Of a stretch of 64,000 nt of DNA, positions 48,401-59,100 are shown piece by piece. Origin of the DNA: Omphiscola glabra (taxonomy: Eukaryota > Mollusca > Gastropoda > Lymnaeidae); contig OZ024806.1 of assembly GCA_964017045.1 (NCBI GenBank), forward strand, positions 8,018,488 to 8,082,487, read 5' to 3'. Each line of letters starts with the position of its first letter. Within the stretch, counting starts at the first letter, position 1. A program made the position numbers and the translations under genes. The notes under the pieces were generated by a model. The model was not told the DNA's origin, ran no database searches, and saw nothing but the letters and a program-made list of their open reading frames with translations.

Positions 48401-48438
48401 CCCCCCCCCCCCCCCCCCCCCCCCCCCGCATTTTCTGA

Positions 48439-51296
48439 TTATATTATTACTAGAGATGGTGAGAGATTACCTAAGACTAAGATCATTACTGAACAAGTTG
48501 TTTTTAGAGAATTTATCAAACAACTAAAAGATAAAGCACAAAAGACGCTGACAACAAATGGACTGCAACTATTCATCCTGCTCATACTTGCTGAGTTAGA
48601 AGGATGTCCTCCCTTGCTGGATACCTTTTTATTTGAGCCAACCCCAGAAGATGACGTCATGTGTGTTGTTGTTGCTGTTGTTGTTGTTGGAGCGTGTGGA
48701 GTAGGCGCGGGTTGAACACATCCGTCTTCACCGGCCACCATGTCCTCCGTCGCACAGCACAGTGTGTTGTGTTCGTGGAAGCACGGCCTCGCCTCGTGGT
48801 CGTTGTACAGCTGTGCTCCCACGCTACACAGCTGGCACTGAACACATCTGCCGAGACATGTGCAATCCTTGGAGTAGTCGCTTCTGTAATATCCTTGCTT
48901 GCATCGGATTTCCGTGTCTCGCGTTGTGTTGCACTCGTGAACTATTTCCTCTGTGTCAAAAAAATAAGAAAAAACGTGGTTTCTCTTCTGTCTTTCCCGA
49001 CTACGAGCACGCCCCCTCCCCCCTCTTTTTCTTTTGTTTTCGCTGATGTTCTTATGAACTCCCTTATCATTCTAATTCAATCTCTCGTTGTTCTTGACAC
49101 AACACCTAGACCCAGAACCTAATTCTTTAACTAACAAAACCCAATCAGTAACCATAAAATAATTGTACAAGTACAAGGTATAGCCCGTTGGCGGCAGCAA
49201 TGTGTGAACTTCCCAGTCCCATCTACTAGATACAGCCCAATCTACTAAAGTTACTTGACAAAACATGAACTCAAGTAACGCACACTTAAGAATCCCAATT
49301 TTTGCTACACCCCTTCCCTCCATGATACATCACTGCACACTTTTTATTTCACGCACATAAACTAAATTAATATATTCTGATGAACCACTTTTGAACCGAA
49401 TATTTTTTACACCATACTTAAATTGAGACGGTTTCATTTTCCGAAAAGAAAATATTACGCGCCAAACGCAGTTGCGTTACATATATATAACAAAATATAT
49501 TATTTAGCGCAGTTATCGGGAATTATATTTTGCGTACTATTGTACCATACTTTCTTTCAATCATTTAGAATTATTTAATTTGTAATATACAGTGGAACCC
49601 CGCTATAACGCGCCCCGCCATAACGCGAATTGGGATATAACGCGGTCGTAGCATGGTTCCCGAAATTTTGTATATTCATTCACATGGAGAAAAATAAAAT
49701 TGGAGAAAAGTAAAAACAAAAAAACAAAACAAGAAATTAACTTCATTTTGGCCATGAGATTAGTTGTGACTTTTAAAATAATATGATCGTGGCACGGTTC
49801 CTCAAATTTGAAATTCATTCACTCCGTCAGGCCTAAGTTCTTTGAAAATTTTATCCATTGCTTGGAAAGCCATTTTTTAAAGCGAAAAAATAAAATATTG
49901 TAAAACCGCGCATTAACGCGACCCCGCTTTTAACGCGATCCGATTTTATGGACCCCGATCATCGCGTTATAGCGGGGTTCCACTGTACTCTCAATAGTCT
50001 CAATACCAAATTCGCATATCAGGAAGCAGGCCATTAGGAAGCAGTCCACAAGTCATACCAGAATCACCAGAAACGTAATATATATAAGAGATGTACACAA
50101 AAACAAAATAAGGTACATGATTCTCTTCAATAAACTTCCAAAATTTTCATTTATTTCATAACATTTTCAATGTGATTTCCACAATTTGTGATGCGAAGTT
50201 CCACGACTTTTGCAAGACACACATGAACCCGATCTTAGAATTTCCTCATTCATTTCGAGCTAATTCATCCTTGATGCGTTATCTTAAGTGATTCATCTAG
50301 TTGATTTCCTTTCAGTAGTCTAGAGTCTAGACCAGTGTTTTTCAAAATTTTCCTCTTGATGACACACACTAGAGCAACGGTTTCTCAACCTGTGGGCCGC
50401 GACCCCTTTTCCTTATAGACTTAAGTGGTTGCATTTTATGAATGCAAATGGGAAAACATGGGCAAGAGTTTAAAAACCCCCATTTCTTTCGCTATGAATG
50501 AAAATGAAACAAACCAGAGGTTTTTTTTTTTTTTCGTGGAAGTGGCGGCAAAAATCTTGGCATTAACCCGAGCAACACCCAATGTTTAGGGCCTACACTA
50601 TTCTAGCCTCTCCAACTAGGGCCCAATCAATTTATTTTATGCTCTAGTTAGCCATAGAAAAGATCGACAGCTTCTAAACTGTGACCAAATTGGTCCCTGG
50701 GCCAGCTACGTCTATTCCACTGGATAGTAGCCTACACGTGCAGAGGCGTAACTGAGGTTTTGACGCCCTTGGCTAATTTATTTTTGGCGCCCTTGATATC
50801 TAAATAAAAATTTAAAAATTAGACATTTAGCGGCGCCCTTTTGAACTGGCGCAGGCCGGCGCCCTTGGCAACTGCCCCAATGCCAAGCCGTTGTTAAGCT
50901 ACTGTGCCCGTGACTTTGTTTATCCACAATTGTTCACTTTACCAAGTAGGGCTAAGTGTCAAACTAAAATTGAAACCCTGCAGGATGATCACAAAGAAAA
51001 TAGAGAAGAAATAGAGAGAACAAACCTTCGTTCAGGGGCACATAACACGCCTGACACGATCTGGTGTTTCTCTCCCTTGCCATCTTGGCGGTGACGAATG
51101 TTCCATTAGGACACTTTTGGCAGTTCTTATTCTCGTCTGCGTAATATCCAGAAGTGCAGGGTGTCCCACTGGTGTCTACAGATGTCTGCAGCTGCCTTGA
51201 AGGTATGTCCACATCACATGAATCGCAGAGCAATACTGAAGTAACCCTAGCACGAGATGAAAGAAGGACCATGATTATCAATAATGATGAAAACAT
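48439..51296 (-). CDS. TNF-receptor-like Cys-rich protein, 260 aa, 2 exons
   Basis: Exon 1 (51296-51026) encodes a signal peptide (residues 1 to about 20, MFSSLLIIMVLLSSRARVTS). A Cys-rich region follows with CTSGYYADENKNCQKC and PNGTFVTAKMA. Exon 2 (48950-48439) joins in phase 1 and continues with CNTTRDTEIRCKQGYY and CTCLGRCVQCQLC. The C..C, C..GYY and CPNGTF spacing is that of TNFR-type Cys-rich domains, roughly two to three of them (about 24-150). A Thr-rich stalk (APTTTTATTT) and a hydrophobic C-terminal stretch (SPFVVSVFCALSFSCLI) follow. That end could be a GPI-anchor signal or a short membrane anchor. There is no death domain, so it may be a decoy or co-receptor. Alternatively exon 2 splices out at AAG/GTATCC to an unseen exon. 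TNFR identity is by motif only. Confidence 0.62.
49165..49570. repeat. Dispersed repeat, third copy of the 21460 family
   Basis: Same order as 31320-31680: cgttggcggcagcaatgtg, tctactaaagttacttgac, gcgccaaacgcagttgcgtt, ttatcgggaattatattttg. It lies in the intron of the TNFR-like gene and may resume after the MITE, at 49986-50090. Confidence 0.75.
49590..49985. mobile_element. Tc1/mariner-superfamily (pogo-like) MITE
   Basis: A 396-bp element with inverted ends CAGTGGAACCCCGCTATAAC / GTTATAGCGGGGTTCCACTG, flanked by TA on both sides (49588-49589, 49986-49987). It inserted into the 49165 repeat copy, which continues beyond it. No transposase frame. Confidence 0.92.
50374..50408. mobile_element. 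SPIN-like end fragment
   Basis: CAACGGTTTCTCAACCTGTG followed by ggccgcgacccctttt is the left end only; no right end was found. Confidence 0.55.
50741..50904. mobile_element. hAT MITE, inverted relative of 889-1050
   Basis: Reads as the reverse complement of the 889-1050 element (gccaagccgttgttaagc ... cagaggcgtaac). Flanking tacacgtg / tgcccgtg agree at 6 of 8 positions. Intron of the TNFR-like gene. Confidence 0.75.
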
Positions 51297-51299
51297 AAT

Positions 51300-52946
51300 T
51301 TAACCGTTTGGGAAACGCTGTACGAGACAACGGAGTGTAGTCCTTGTGATTTAAAGAAAAGAACCACACACTGTAATAAAATCCTGTGTAGATAAAAAGG
51401 TACACCACTACAAACCGATAGCCACCAACTTCATATTACTATCAAATTAGGCGAAACGAAAACATAATGTATTACTTTTAACAGGAAATCTATTTTTAGA
51501 GCCGGATTTTTCCCACAAACCACATTTTCCGTTTCCATGGAAAACAGTTTTCCCCGTAAAATGTGACACTATTATTCTAGGGTTTTCACGACTACGTCTG
51601 CTATCCGTTTTTTTTTTTTTTTAGATTTAGAATGTTATACGAATGCAAAAACAATCATTACTGTAGAGAAAAGGTAAAACCTCAAGGCACAGCAGGAATA
51701 ATTAATTATTCTTGACGTATGCTAACATTTATTCACCGCAGTTATGAAGGTCACTGCCCTTTTTAGCTACCAGATGTTGGCGATGAGTCATACAAAAAAT
51801 ACTATAGAAATTAGCCCCATTAAAAAATATTCCTTGATGAGAAACAACAAAGGATTAATGAAAGCCTTTGATGGTGATTTATAAATAGTTAAATTGTAAT
51901 CTTAAGTTTTTTTGTTTTTTTTTAAAGACATACTTTTTACTTGCATTTCCATCTTATGGATGGAGCGTTATGTTTTTGTTGACACACTTGATTGTTAAGC
52001 TCAGTGGATCGTTTTCTCGTAAAGTCGTTACCTGATCGTCTCTTGCAGCTGAGCTGTGTCAACATCGCGTCTACTTCTTTCTGTGAGGTGTGGGTAGGCG
52101 CGCACATACGAGATGTTACGTACCGCTGGTTTGAAAATTTAATCTGTTTTAAGATTTGGCTCGTTAATTGGATGAACAATACGTAACAGAGAAATGAAAA
52201 ACGAGTATACAAAGAAAAAAGCTTCTTCTGCTGTTGATGCTACACCATCTATGTAAGCACCTATATCGTTGTAATGCTGTTCACTATCCTTCGATTCGCT
52301 TCTTTATATTTCTCTTGTGATTTTCTTGCTCTGCCTTCCATTTAGGTCCTATAATTATATAATGGCATAATTCAATATATATATATATATATATATACTT
52401 TTTTCTGCATCCACATATCGCTGAAATGTATCATTAGAACATGTCAAGGTGCTACAGTTTTAGCAGATGATGCAGCACACGTTGGTAAAGGAGACTGCAA
52501 CTTTCCTTGTCACCTTTGTTTGTCATTTTCAATAGTCATCTTTCTCAAGTGTCATTTAATTTGCTCTATTTAAGGAACACATTTTTTTTTCTCTATCATT
52601 GCTTCTATTTAGTTCTTCTTATTTTTTTATTTTGTTTTTGGTGTTGTTGTTGTTGTTGTTGTCATTGTTAACTTTTAAAAAAAAAAAAATGTTGATTGTT
52701 CAAATATCGCATCTTTGCTATTTGCTATTTCTTTTGAGCAGGAGATAAAAGGTACTTGAATTTAAAATAGTGGAATTTTGTTCAATTTATTTTGTTTCGC
52801 CTCGCGCAGAAAATCAAATGTTATTGTGATATACCGTATACCGGGAGATGTATTAAGATATATTATTTAGCTTACGGCCGGGGCCTGAGAGTACAAACAG
52901 CTAAAGAAGTTTGTGTATGGAATGCATTGGATGGCCTACAACCGAA
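51300..52946. other. Intergenic; repeat fragments, no gene seen
   Basis: 52016-52100 matches, inverted, part of the block at 2270-2950; 52115-52240 matches 29605-29800. A TA dinucleotide run is at 52375-52396. No supported exon. Confidence 0.5.
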
Positions 52947-53680
52947 ATTATTATTATTAGGTGGTTTTATATAGCGCAGCAGGGCCGACCCTAACAATTG
53001 CGGGGCCCTATGCGAAACGGATTGCGCGGGGCCCAGTCTGGTTAGGAATAAGGATAATAAGTGAAAATTAAGATTTTGTATTAGAAAATAAATTCGGGGC
53101 GGGGCCTATGAAAGTGCGGGGCCCACTGCGGCCGCATAGGTTGCAGTGGCCTAAGGCCGGCCCTGTAGCGCAGTACCCCAGCCTAGGGCTAGGCTCACTG
53201 CGCTTTACATAAAAATTAACAATTACAGAAACGTATACATTTAAAAACAACAATTGGTGAAAAGCTTGACCTCAACCACCCAATTACTGTCAACCCGTGA
53301 CCAGCCACGGGCAGCACCCAGCAGAATCGAGCGTTGTTTATCAGTCTGAGGGGGTGAGAATGAGTTGGTATAGTACAGTTTGAAGAGATGGGGTTTGAGG
53401 GCAGTTTTGAAGACTGGGATGATCGTTATATTGCGGATGTGTAATGGGATAGAATTCCATTGTTTTGGGGCAAAGAAAGAGAAAGATCGTTCACCATATG
53501 TTTTAGTGCGTGTTCTGGGAAGAGAAAGAATACGTGTGTTCGCGGAAGGACGTGCATGTATAGGGAGCCAATGAAGTGAGTGGAGTAGTGAAGTGACGTG
53601 ATCACGTTTCTTTGCCTTTAGAACTAACCTAGCAGCCGTGTTTTGAACTTTCTGCATTTTTTCTATGAAATGTTTTGGTT
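52947..53680 (-). mobile_element. LINE 3' end (CR1/Jockey-like RT C-terminus) with nested MITE
   Basis: The minus-strand frame 53657-53241 encodes a typical non-LTR reverse transcriptase C-terminus: QNTAARLVL, LLHSLHWLPI, then a deletion, TYGERSFSFFAPKQWNSIPL and FKTALKPHLFKLYY. The 3'UTR-like part (agcctagggctaggctcac) and a TAATAA-type tail end near 52947. The element is interrupted by the hAT MITE at 52980-53165. It is 5'-truncated, as usual for LINEs. Confidence 0.75.
52980..53165. mobile_element. hAT MITE nested in a LINE
   Basis: Inverted relative of the 9043-9217 element (CAGGGCCGACC ... GGCCGGCCCTG), flanked by the perfect 8-bp duplication tagcgcag at 52972-52979 and 53166-53173, both copies being LINE sequence. 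Confidence 0.93.
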
Positions 53681-54447
53681 AATCTAACAGAAAAGAGTTA
53701 TAGTCAAGACGAGGGAGAGAGAGAGAGAGAGGGATAAAGAGAGCAAGAACTGAAAGAGCCAGTCCCCAAACATGGGTGTGATGTTCTAGTTAATTTCAAC
53801 CGATTCCTATTTCAAATCCCACATGGAGAGTTGAAGCTGCAGCCAGGCGAAAAGCTCACCACAACTGAGCGAGTCTGTTCATGTTCACATTCACAGGAAG
53901 TTGAACTAAGTTACAATTCCCGTTTTCGCGACAGATATCGGAAATTTCCGGCTAATCTTCATTTAATTCAAACTCGTTTACGCGGTGACTGAAGTGATTT
54001 GCAAGTCTAGCGGAATTTCGCTCATCGATTATCGAGATCAATGACACTCTCATGGTAAGGCTAAGTTGTCTCTGCAATAGTTGGAAATAAAATGTGTATA
54101 CTTGTATCCTGCAGGGAAGAATAGTAGCATATTATTCTAGAATAAAATAATTGGTTTGAAAATATAAATTAGCAGTGTTTCGTTTGAACCCCAAATCCAT
54201 CTTCATAATTATACTTTCCATATTATGATTGAGCTCTCGCGTTATACTACAATCAATATGAAAACGTGTGAACTGCTTAGCTTTAATTCTGTTTAGAATT
54301 GAGGAGTATTTAAATGTTTTGTTTAGAAACTAAAATATGTTGTTGTTTTTTCCTCATGTTGTCCAGAAAATATATCATTCTTTATTAGATTAAATTAAAA
54401 TACCAAGATGCTGCGGGGTGATATGCTAGTATAAAATATAGAATCAA
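53681..54447. other. No gene seen
   Basis: Short (GA)n run at 53719-53732; otherwise unremarkable AT-rich DNA. Confidence 0.45.
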
Positions 54448-54449
54448 TT

Positions 54450-54640
54450 AGCGATATACACTAGGTAGAGTGGACTGCGAACGCTTTAAACGCAGCGTTC
54501 TCGTTCGACCGGGCGTCCCCCAGCCGAGGTGGTAGGCGTGCCGCTGCGCGGTCTGTCGGCGGGGAAACCCGGCGTCTGGCCTGTGTGGAGGTTGCCGGGG
54601 GGCATTAAGAGCTCGCGCTCGACAGCCCACCGACATCATT
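54450..54640. mobile_element. Fragment of the 13440/59510 LINE family
   Basis: Shares, in order, gctttaaacgcagcgtt, cgaccgggcgtccc, the ggcctgtgtgg region and gcattaagagctcgcgctcg with 13660-13870 (inverted) and 60000-60160. Confidence 0.6.
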
Positions 54641-54904
54641 TCCCATGTGACATACACTAACATAAAGGAATACACAATTCTAGACAAGTATTGAATTTCA
54701 ACAAAAAAAAGTTTTGAAACAAAGTATTCTCTTAAACTTAATTAATTACATCCAACAAAAATATAAAATACTCATAAAAATTTGCTAACAATCCAATTTT
54801 TTTAATTGTCCCAAGAAAAACAACAACAACATAGTTAGACATATTTATGTGTATGTATACATGTATATAGGTACATGTTCAATTATAGCGTATGTCTCAT
54901 AATA

Positions 54905-55045
54905 TTATATATATTATTATTATTTATTATTATAAGAAGTTTTTATAGCGTAGTACCCCAACATAGGTCTGGGCTCACCACGCTGTACATAAAATTTAAC
55001 AACTATAAGCACAAAGATTATCATAACGCAGTGACATGTCCTTTC
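54905..55045 (-). mobile_element. LINE 3'-tail fragment
   Basis: Tail-first on the plus strand: tattattattatttattatt, then tttttatagcgtagtacccc and ggtctgggctcacca, matching the 3' ends at 46496 and 52947. Confidence 0.65.
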
Positions 55046-55196
55046 ATAGCACTGTATCGATGACATTTGAAACACAGAGCTGAGATCTCAAACATATGAT
55101 ATGTTAAATGACATATTAAAATAACGTCTTTAAAAACAAAGAAACCCTCGTGTCGACTGTGAACGAATCAACATTATTGCACTGTTCGTAGACTTA

Positions 55197-55369
55197 GGGC
55201 TGGTTCACACGATCAAATTTTCCTTCAAGCATTAGATGCAATTCGTGTATGAAGCCTTGTCACAACTTTCAAATTACTATTTGATCAAATTCCCCCAAAA
55301 AGAAACCACGCACAAAACAGTGCGTTCATACAACAATTTGACGCGAAAGTTGATCGTGTGAACTGACGC
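55197..55369. mobile_element. PIF/Harbinger-like MITE
   Basis: A 173-bp element with inverted ends GGGCTGGTTCACACGATCAA / TTGATCGTGTGAACTGACGC, flanked by TTA on both sides (55194-55196, 55370-55372). Three-bp TWA target sites are typical of PIF/Harbinger. Confidence 0.8.
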
Positions 55370-55372
55370 TTA

Positions 55373-56131
55373 ACATTAGATGGAAAATCTATGTGACAAA
55401 ATGGTTTTTTTAAAAAAAGAGGGTATTTTGTAACGTCCACAGAACCAATACACGTGATTCGTAGTTGGCTAGTATTTATAACTCAAGTTATTTCGGGTGA
55501 TGGATTTTTACTACAAACAAAAGTTTTAGGTCAAAGGACCCGGATGGGATGAATTTATACACAGACCAGTTCTATTTCCGACTTAAGTATGTGGTAAGAA
55601 GTAGCTAAATTATTTAGTTATTTGACGCAGTACTCGTCTAATTAGGTTGATATATAATTATTTAGTTCAGATGTCCTGGTTCGTATTCATTTCCAGAACC
55701 ACCATTTAAAACAGAGCAGCTGTAAAAAAAAACACTATATTTTATACTCTATTACCGTAATATAAATGTATGCCATCTAGAAAATATACGTAACAAAATT
55801 AAAACCTTTTTAAACCAATAAAAATGATACATTGAAATTATACGTAAAAATGACATGTGTACATGAAACGTGTAAATGAGATAAGCAGATGACACATGTC
55901 ATGGAGACATAATATATTGGTTAATACGCAAAACATGAACATGGATTTCATTGGTTCGCAATCGTCGGAGATTCACGTCTGATGAGCTTTCAAATAGCCG
56001 GGGACTACATTTCGCCCTTTCCGAAAAGTAGATATTTTAACCGATGAATCAGAACTATTTGTCATCGCGCCTGTACATTGAGCCGTAGTACCTCCAGAAC
56101 CACAGCAGTCTACGCCTCTCCTCTGAAAGTC
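55373..56131. other. 3' flank of the metalloprotease gene; no other gene seen
   Basis: AT-rich. No clear AATAAA signal on the minus strand close to the proposed stop codons. Confidence 0.4.
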
Positions 56132-59100
56132 TTACTTCTTCCCGTCTCCTTTCCTCACTCGGAAGTTTACTGGCCTGCACTTGTAGGTACTGCAGTACTA
56201 GACTGTGTGGGGGTGACGACATAAACAGAGGGTTAACAAAAAGAAGGGGCAATAACCTTATTTTTTAAACTTATTTCATTTAAGACGTGTAATCTCCCTT
56301 ATGGCCCAACTTCTAACATTTTCTCAAGAATGCACAAGAATCACTACAGCAGACGATTGCTACTTTGTTATAATAAATGAAGGACTGCTTTAAAAAAATA
56401 TAAAGGTACTAGAAGAAAAAAGGTATGTGGAAGCTTGCAATAGAAAGACAGGACAATAAAAGAAGAAAGTTGCGGTTAAGAGTCTTCCTCAGCAGACAGG
56501 ACAAATGAAGACATAATAAGAAATAGAAGGTATTTACAAAACAACAACACCTTAATGTGTTCGCCTTAGTCACGTTATTTTGTTGTCAGTTTTATTAAAT
56601 GAGAAATGTTTTTTTTTTTTTTAAATGTATGTGCTTGTTAAAAAACATGCTATCGTTAGGATTTTGGTTATTTCTTTCTATTTGTATAACGTGAACGCCA
56701 CACATATAGAAGTTCCTTTCGTGGCATTCAGTGTTAGATGCAATAATGTAATATACAATTATATATCTTAAAACACATCAATCTACGTGGACCTCAATCT
56801 TATAACTGACGCTTTATAAATGTTATGAGATACAGTAAAGTTTTTAATAAATATATATATTTCATTTTTTAATTAGAATTATTGATAAAGTAAAAAGTCA
56901 TTTAAAACAAAAATAATTTTAAAAAGCTAATCAAAACTAAACTTAAAAAGGTGAATATTCGGACAGTGGGGAGATCTAATATTTAAGTTTAAATAATTCT
57001 GAGACGTTCGTGTGATTTGTAATATTTTTAAAGTTTATTTATTTTTAATTTTTTGAGACACTTGTGGACACTACGAAATAGTGGCTGTGAATGCCAGGGC
57101 CCCACACGGGCTGTAGCGCCACTGATGATGATGATGTACGCTAGTTAACAATATACACAATGTTAGCAAGACAGGCTAAGCATCTGTGCACGTGTCAACA
57201 AAACAGGAATATTATGTGGAGGACAAGGACACGACACACTTTACACACTTCAGCCATCGCCTAGCAGTGTAGAGGACAAGGACAGCACATACTTTACACA
57301 TTTCAGCCATCGTCTAGCAATGTGGAGGACAAGGAAACTAACCAGCTTACACACTTTAAGGACACTACCCACCTTACACACTTCAGCCATCGTCTGGCAT
57401 CCCGCGTGTAAATAAATTTCGTGCAGTCCTGGAGATTTGTGGGCCCAGAATACTTTGGTGTTGTTGGTGGTATTATAGAAGTTGTCGGTGTCCCAATTGT
57501 TGTTGATGAACGTGGGGTGGCGGTCGTTGGGGTAGTTACGGTCGTTGCTGTGGTCTGTGTGCTAGGTCTAGTAGTCTGGGCGGTTGTTGTAGTTGGCAGT
57601 GTGGTTGTTGTTGTCCCCTGTGTGGTAGTTGTAGTCGGTTGTGTGGTAGTTGTAGTCGGCTGTGTGGTGGTTGCTGTAAGCAGTGTTGTCGTTGTTGTTG
57701 GTTGTGTGGTTAATGTAGTCGGTTGTGTGGTGGCTGTTGTAGGCAGTGTGGTGGTTGTAGCCGGTGGTGTGGTGGTTGTAGTCGGTTGTGTGGTGGTTGT
57801 TGTAGGCAGCGTGGTGGTTGTAGTCGGTTGTGTGGTGGTTGTAGTTGGTTGTGTGGTAGTTGTAGTAGGCAGTGTGGTGGTTGTAGTTAAAACTGTTGTA
57901 GTGGTTGCTTGTGGCGTTGTTGTAGTTGTTGAGGCTGTAGTTGTAGACGTTGGGATCGGTACACATTTTCCTGCAACGCACCACTGGAAAAAAAAAGGGA
58001 AATTCCGTAAATTCGATTTTTTTTCCCCGTCTCCTTTGTCAAAACTCTTTAAACAAAAACTTATAGCAACAGTAACAACATTTTGTATTTATTTTGGTTG
58101 AGCAAATGTTAATATATCTCTTGGAAGCGTTTTGCTCATGATATCCTCGATTACTTTTGAAACTTTTTGTAGCTAACTTAAGTATCTGATGATGACGTCA
58201 TTCACACTCTTGGACTAATCATAAGATAGAGTTGTTAACGTCAGCTCACGTAGCTGATGTAATGAATGAATCGAAATTAAAATTATATCGTAAACTGATT
58301 TACTGGTCAGAGTAGCACTTCGATGGTGAACTCGGTTAATGGCGCCTATTTTAAAGTCACTATTCAGAATAACTTCACAATTTTTAAATGTGTAAAAATA
58401 ACAGACATCCAGTTACGTCTATGAAACATATCAACTACAAGAAAGTATCACAATTCACAATGATAAAACATTTATCGTATTTAATTATTTTTAAAATTTA
58501 TTCCTTTTTTTTAAGTGGCTATAGGTACACGGGTACCAGAATGGAGAGGTTGGGGTTAAAAACGATTTAAAATATTATTGTTGGGTTTGTAAGAACAAAT
58601 GACGTATCAAATGAAAGATAATTGAATGTACTATACGTTTGAAATGTTAATTCTTCAGTTTTACTAAAATAAACTACCACAGTTGGCATCCCAATAGCAT
58701 TGAGATTAATGGTACCCGGGTGCGAATGGCGGCGTTGCGTGTCCGGCTCCATTTTGACTAATGCTATTCGGATGTCATTTGTAGTAGTTTATTTCAGTTA
58801 AAATGAAGAATTAAGTTTACAAACGTGTTGTACATTCAATTATCTTTCATTTGATACCTCATTTGGTCTTACAAACCCAACAATAATATTTTAAATCGTT
58901 TTTTAATCCCAACCTCTCAATTCTGGTACCCGTGTACCTAGAGGTGCAGCCTTCCTTTTTAGGACACTTACATTGTTGCGGCCACAAGTTGTGTATTCCT
59001 GGGGTACCATCGTCTGACAGAAGCCGTCATTGTCCGTGGGTATGCTACAGAACATTCCACCACACAGGCTGGCCTCGCCGCCGTTGGATGTTTGTACTTG

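Noticed and set aside
48661..49122. Plus-strand Cys/Val-rich frame of 153 codons
   Set aside because: Antisense to exon 2 of the TNFR-like gene, which has matching splice phase and a domain pattern.
57421..58101. 226-codon Val-rich plus-strand frame
   Set aside because: Antisense shadow of the Thr-rich metalloprotease exon.
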